Of a stretch of DNA of 7,577 nucleotides, positions 6,639-7,577 are shown piece after piece. Source of the DNA: Gemmatimonadales bacterium UBA4718. GTDB taxonomy: Bacteria; Gemmatimonadota; Gemmatimonadetes; Gemmatimonadales; Gemmatimonadaceae. Position 1 is the stretch's first letter. Each line of letters opens with the position of its first letter. The stretch spans positions 20,510-28,086 of the forward strand of contig DHJO01000036.1 of assembly GCA_002404375.1 (NCBI GenBank), read 5' to 3'. The position numbers were made by a program, and so were the translations under genes. The notes under the pieces are model-generated. The model searched no databases. It had not been told where the DNA came from and worked only from the letters and a program-made list of their open reading frames with translations.

Positions 6639-7082
6639 ATGCGCGTAAATCCGAAGGCCTTTCTTGCCCTGTTCGGCGTCCTCCTTCTGGGAGGGTGCGG
6701 TGGCGACACCTCAACGGGAGTGAATGGCGATGCGAGCGGCACCTACACCCTCCAATCGATCGGCGGCAAGCTGCTTCCAGTCACCGTCGCCACCAGTGCC
6801 ACAACCACGGTGACCTTTAAATCTGGTGCCTTGACGGTCAATACGGATAACACCTTCAGCGAAACCCTCGACTTCGACGAGACCGATGTCACATCGGGCG
6901 CGGTGACCAGCGGGACGAGCACCTGTGTAGGCACCTACACCCAGCGCGGAAACAGCTTCAGCTTCTCTGAAGCCTCTTCTAGCGACCCGAGTTGCGGCTT
7001 CACCTACAGCGGCTCCTGGAACGGCACCAACGCGTTCACCATCAATTTCGGCGCGGGCGCGGACGCGTACTACACCAAGTAG
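6639..7082 (+). CDS. Small beta-rich lipoprotein of unknown function
   Basis: I do not recognise a named family with certainty. The protein is 147 residues. A basic N-terminus, hydrophobic core (about 7-17) and LGGC lipobox predict lipidation at Cys20 after signal peptidase II cleavage. The mature part is rich in Thr, Ser, Gly and alternating polar/hydrophobic residues, giving short beta-strand-like stretches: GTYTLQSIGGKLLPV (34-48), GALTVNTDNTFSETLDF (63-79), CVGTYTQRGNSFSFS (96-110) and GSWNGTNAFTINF (125-137). Cys96 and Cys119 could form a disulfide. This order (opening strand, LP turn, strand ending in an Asp-Asn/Asp-Gly turn, then GTY and G-S-W strands) is reminiscent of lipocalin-like or META-like small beta-barrels, which is inference. 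ATG at 6639 has GAGG 5 bases upstream; an upstream in-frame ATG at 6567 would bury the signal peptide. It is monocistronic and convergent with ssb. Confidence 0.82.
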   Translation: MRVNPKAFLALFGVLLLGGCGGDTSTGVNGDASGTYTLQSIGGKLLPVTVATSATTTVTFKSGALTVNTDNTFSETLDFDETDVTSGAVTSGTSTCVGTYTQRGNSFSFSEASSSDPSCGFTYSGSWNGTNAFTINFGAGADAYYTK

Positions 7083-7110
7083 CCGCGGAAAAGATCGCCA
7101 GTATGGAGGC

Positions 7111-7141
7111 TGACAAGCTGTCACCTTAAGGGCTGACAGCT
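7111..7141. repeat. Overlapping inverted repeats downstream of the lipoprotein gene
   Basis: AGCTGTCA (7116-7123) and TGACAGCT (7134-7141) are perfect 8-base complements with a 10-base loop that itself contains CCTTAAGG (7124-7131). The middle arm can pair instead with TGACA at 7111-7115 across a 3-base loop. GGCTGACA also occurs twice directly (7108-7115 and 7131-7138). It lies 28 bases after the lipoprotein stop. It may be part of a 3' untranslated hairpin or terminator region, or a protein-binding palindrome. Confidence 0.45.
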
Positions 7142-7169
7142 CCCTGCTTCAGTCCTCCAGATACCCAAA

Positions 7170-7194
7170 GCGGCCCCGCGAAACGCAGGGCCGC
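7170..7194. terminator. Strong GC hairpin between convergent genes, probable bidirectional terminator
   Basis: GCGGCCC (7170-7176) pairs with GGGCCGC (7188-7194). After one C-A mismatch an inner GCG/CGC stem closes on an AAA loop, giving ten base pairs in total. It stands 88 bases after the lipoprotein stop and 16 bases beyond the ssb stop, where a shared terminator would be expected. The ssb-side RNA continues with UUU; the plus-side RNA has no U-run, so it is the better match to an intrinsic terminator for ssb. Confidence 0.7.
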
Positions 7195-7209
7195 CCTCAG
7201 GGATCTGTA

Positions 7210-7577
7210 CTAGAAGGGAAGATCGTCGTCGGTATCCTGAAGTGCGCCCGGGAAATCCTCGAAGTCCCCACCGCCACTCGTGCCGCCCGAGGTCTTCGCC
7301 CCCGCGGCCGCCGGCGCACGACTTCTACCCGCGCTTTCCCCGTCGAAGTCACCGCCGCCACCTTTGCCGCCGCCGAGCATCAGAAGCTCGCGCACGTTGA
7401 TCTCAGTGCTGTAGCGGGTCTGATTCTCCTTGTCCTGCCACTGGCGATACTCGATGCGTCCCTCGACGTAGATCTTGTCGCCCTTCTTGCAATACTTCTC
7501 GACGACGTCAGCGAGGCCGGTGCCTTTGCTGTTCCACACCACGCAGCGATGCCACTCGGTCTTCTCCTGCTTCTCAC
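7210..7577 (-). CDS. ssb: Single-stranded DNA-binding protein, C-terminal part (N-terminus off window)
   Basis: SSB coats single-stranded DNA during replication, recombination and repair and recruits partner proteins through its C-terminal tip. The window shows the last 121 residues, in frame to the edge. The visible start carries the OB-fold motif TEWHRCVVWNSKG (visible residues 6-18), followed by KGDKIYVEGRIEYRQWQD and the STEINVRELLML strand that ends the fold. A Gly-, Ser- and Ala-rich flexible linker follows, and the protein ends in the conserved acidic tip DTDDDLPF. About the first 45-55 residues of the usual OB-fold are missing because of the window boundary, not because of damage. GTG codons at 7542 and 7539 are internal valines and not starts. 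The stop faces the convergent lipoprotein gene across a hairpin terminator. Confidence 0.96.
   Translation of the reverse strand, partial: EKQEKTEWHRCVVWNSKGTGLADVVEKYCKKGDKIYVEGRIEYRQWQDKENQTRYSTEINVRELLMLGGGKGGGGDFDGESAGRSRAPAAAGAKTSGGTSGGGDFEDFPGALQDTDDDLPF

Noticed and set aside
1..7577. CRISPR array, insertion sequence, tRNA, rRNA or toxin-antitoxin locus
   Set aside because: I saw no regularly spaced repeats, transposase motifs, cloverleaf sequences or paired small genes.

Overview
This 7.6 kb, high-GC window is ordinary chromosomal DNA from a Gram-negative-type (two-membrane) bacterium. The Tol-type energy-transducing genes, a signal-peptide-bearing LysM protein and a lipoprotein all point to an outer membrane and periplasm. 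The gene set, the protein sequences and the frequent GTG/TTG starts resemble Gemmatimonadota. That placement is inference from family resemblance, not a database result.

Layout. From 5099 down to 1, seven genes lie on the minus strand as one tightly packed unit: a CcsA/HemX-family membrane protein, a stand-alone siroheme-synthase N-terminal protein, glutamyl-tRNA reductase (hemA), a GalE-like sugar-nucleotide epimerase, tolQ, tolR, and the N-terminal part of a TolA/TonB-like protein that runs off the window. Neighbouring genes overlap by 1 to 10 bases or are 4 bases apart, so translational coupling is likely. Upstream of this unit, on the same strand and after a 116-base gap, is a secreted LysM protein (5216-6454). 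A 184-base divergent intergenic region separates it from a small plus-strand lipoprotein gene (6639-7082). This lipoprotein gene converges on ssb (7210 to the window end, minus strand, N-terminus missing) across a 127-base gap holding two sets of inverted repeats. No stretch longer than 300 bases lacks a gene.

How the genes fit together. HemA makes glutamate-1-semialdehyde, the committed step of tetrapyrrole synthesis. The siroheme protein diverts precorrin-2 to siroheme. The CcsA/HemX protein is likely either a modulator of HemA or a heme-handling protein. The same transcript then continues into sugar-nucleotide metabolism and the proton-motive-force-driven Tol machinery of the envelope.

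I found no mobile element, CRISPR array, tRNA or rRNA, and no convincing novel multi-gene system. The more interesting small signals are an 8-bp hairpin that places the first start codon of the operon in its loop, a C8 homopolymer inside the epimerase gene, mutually exclusive hairpins beyond the lipoprotein gene, and the orphan beta-rich lipoprotein itself.
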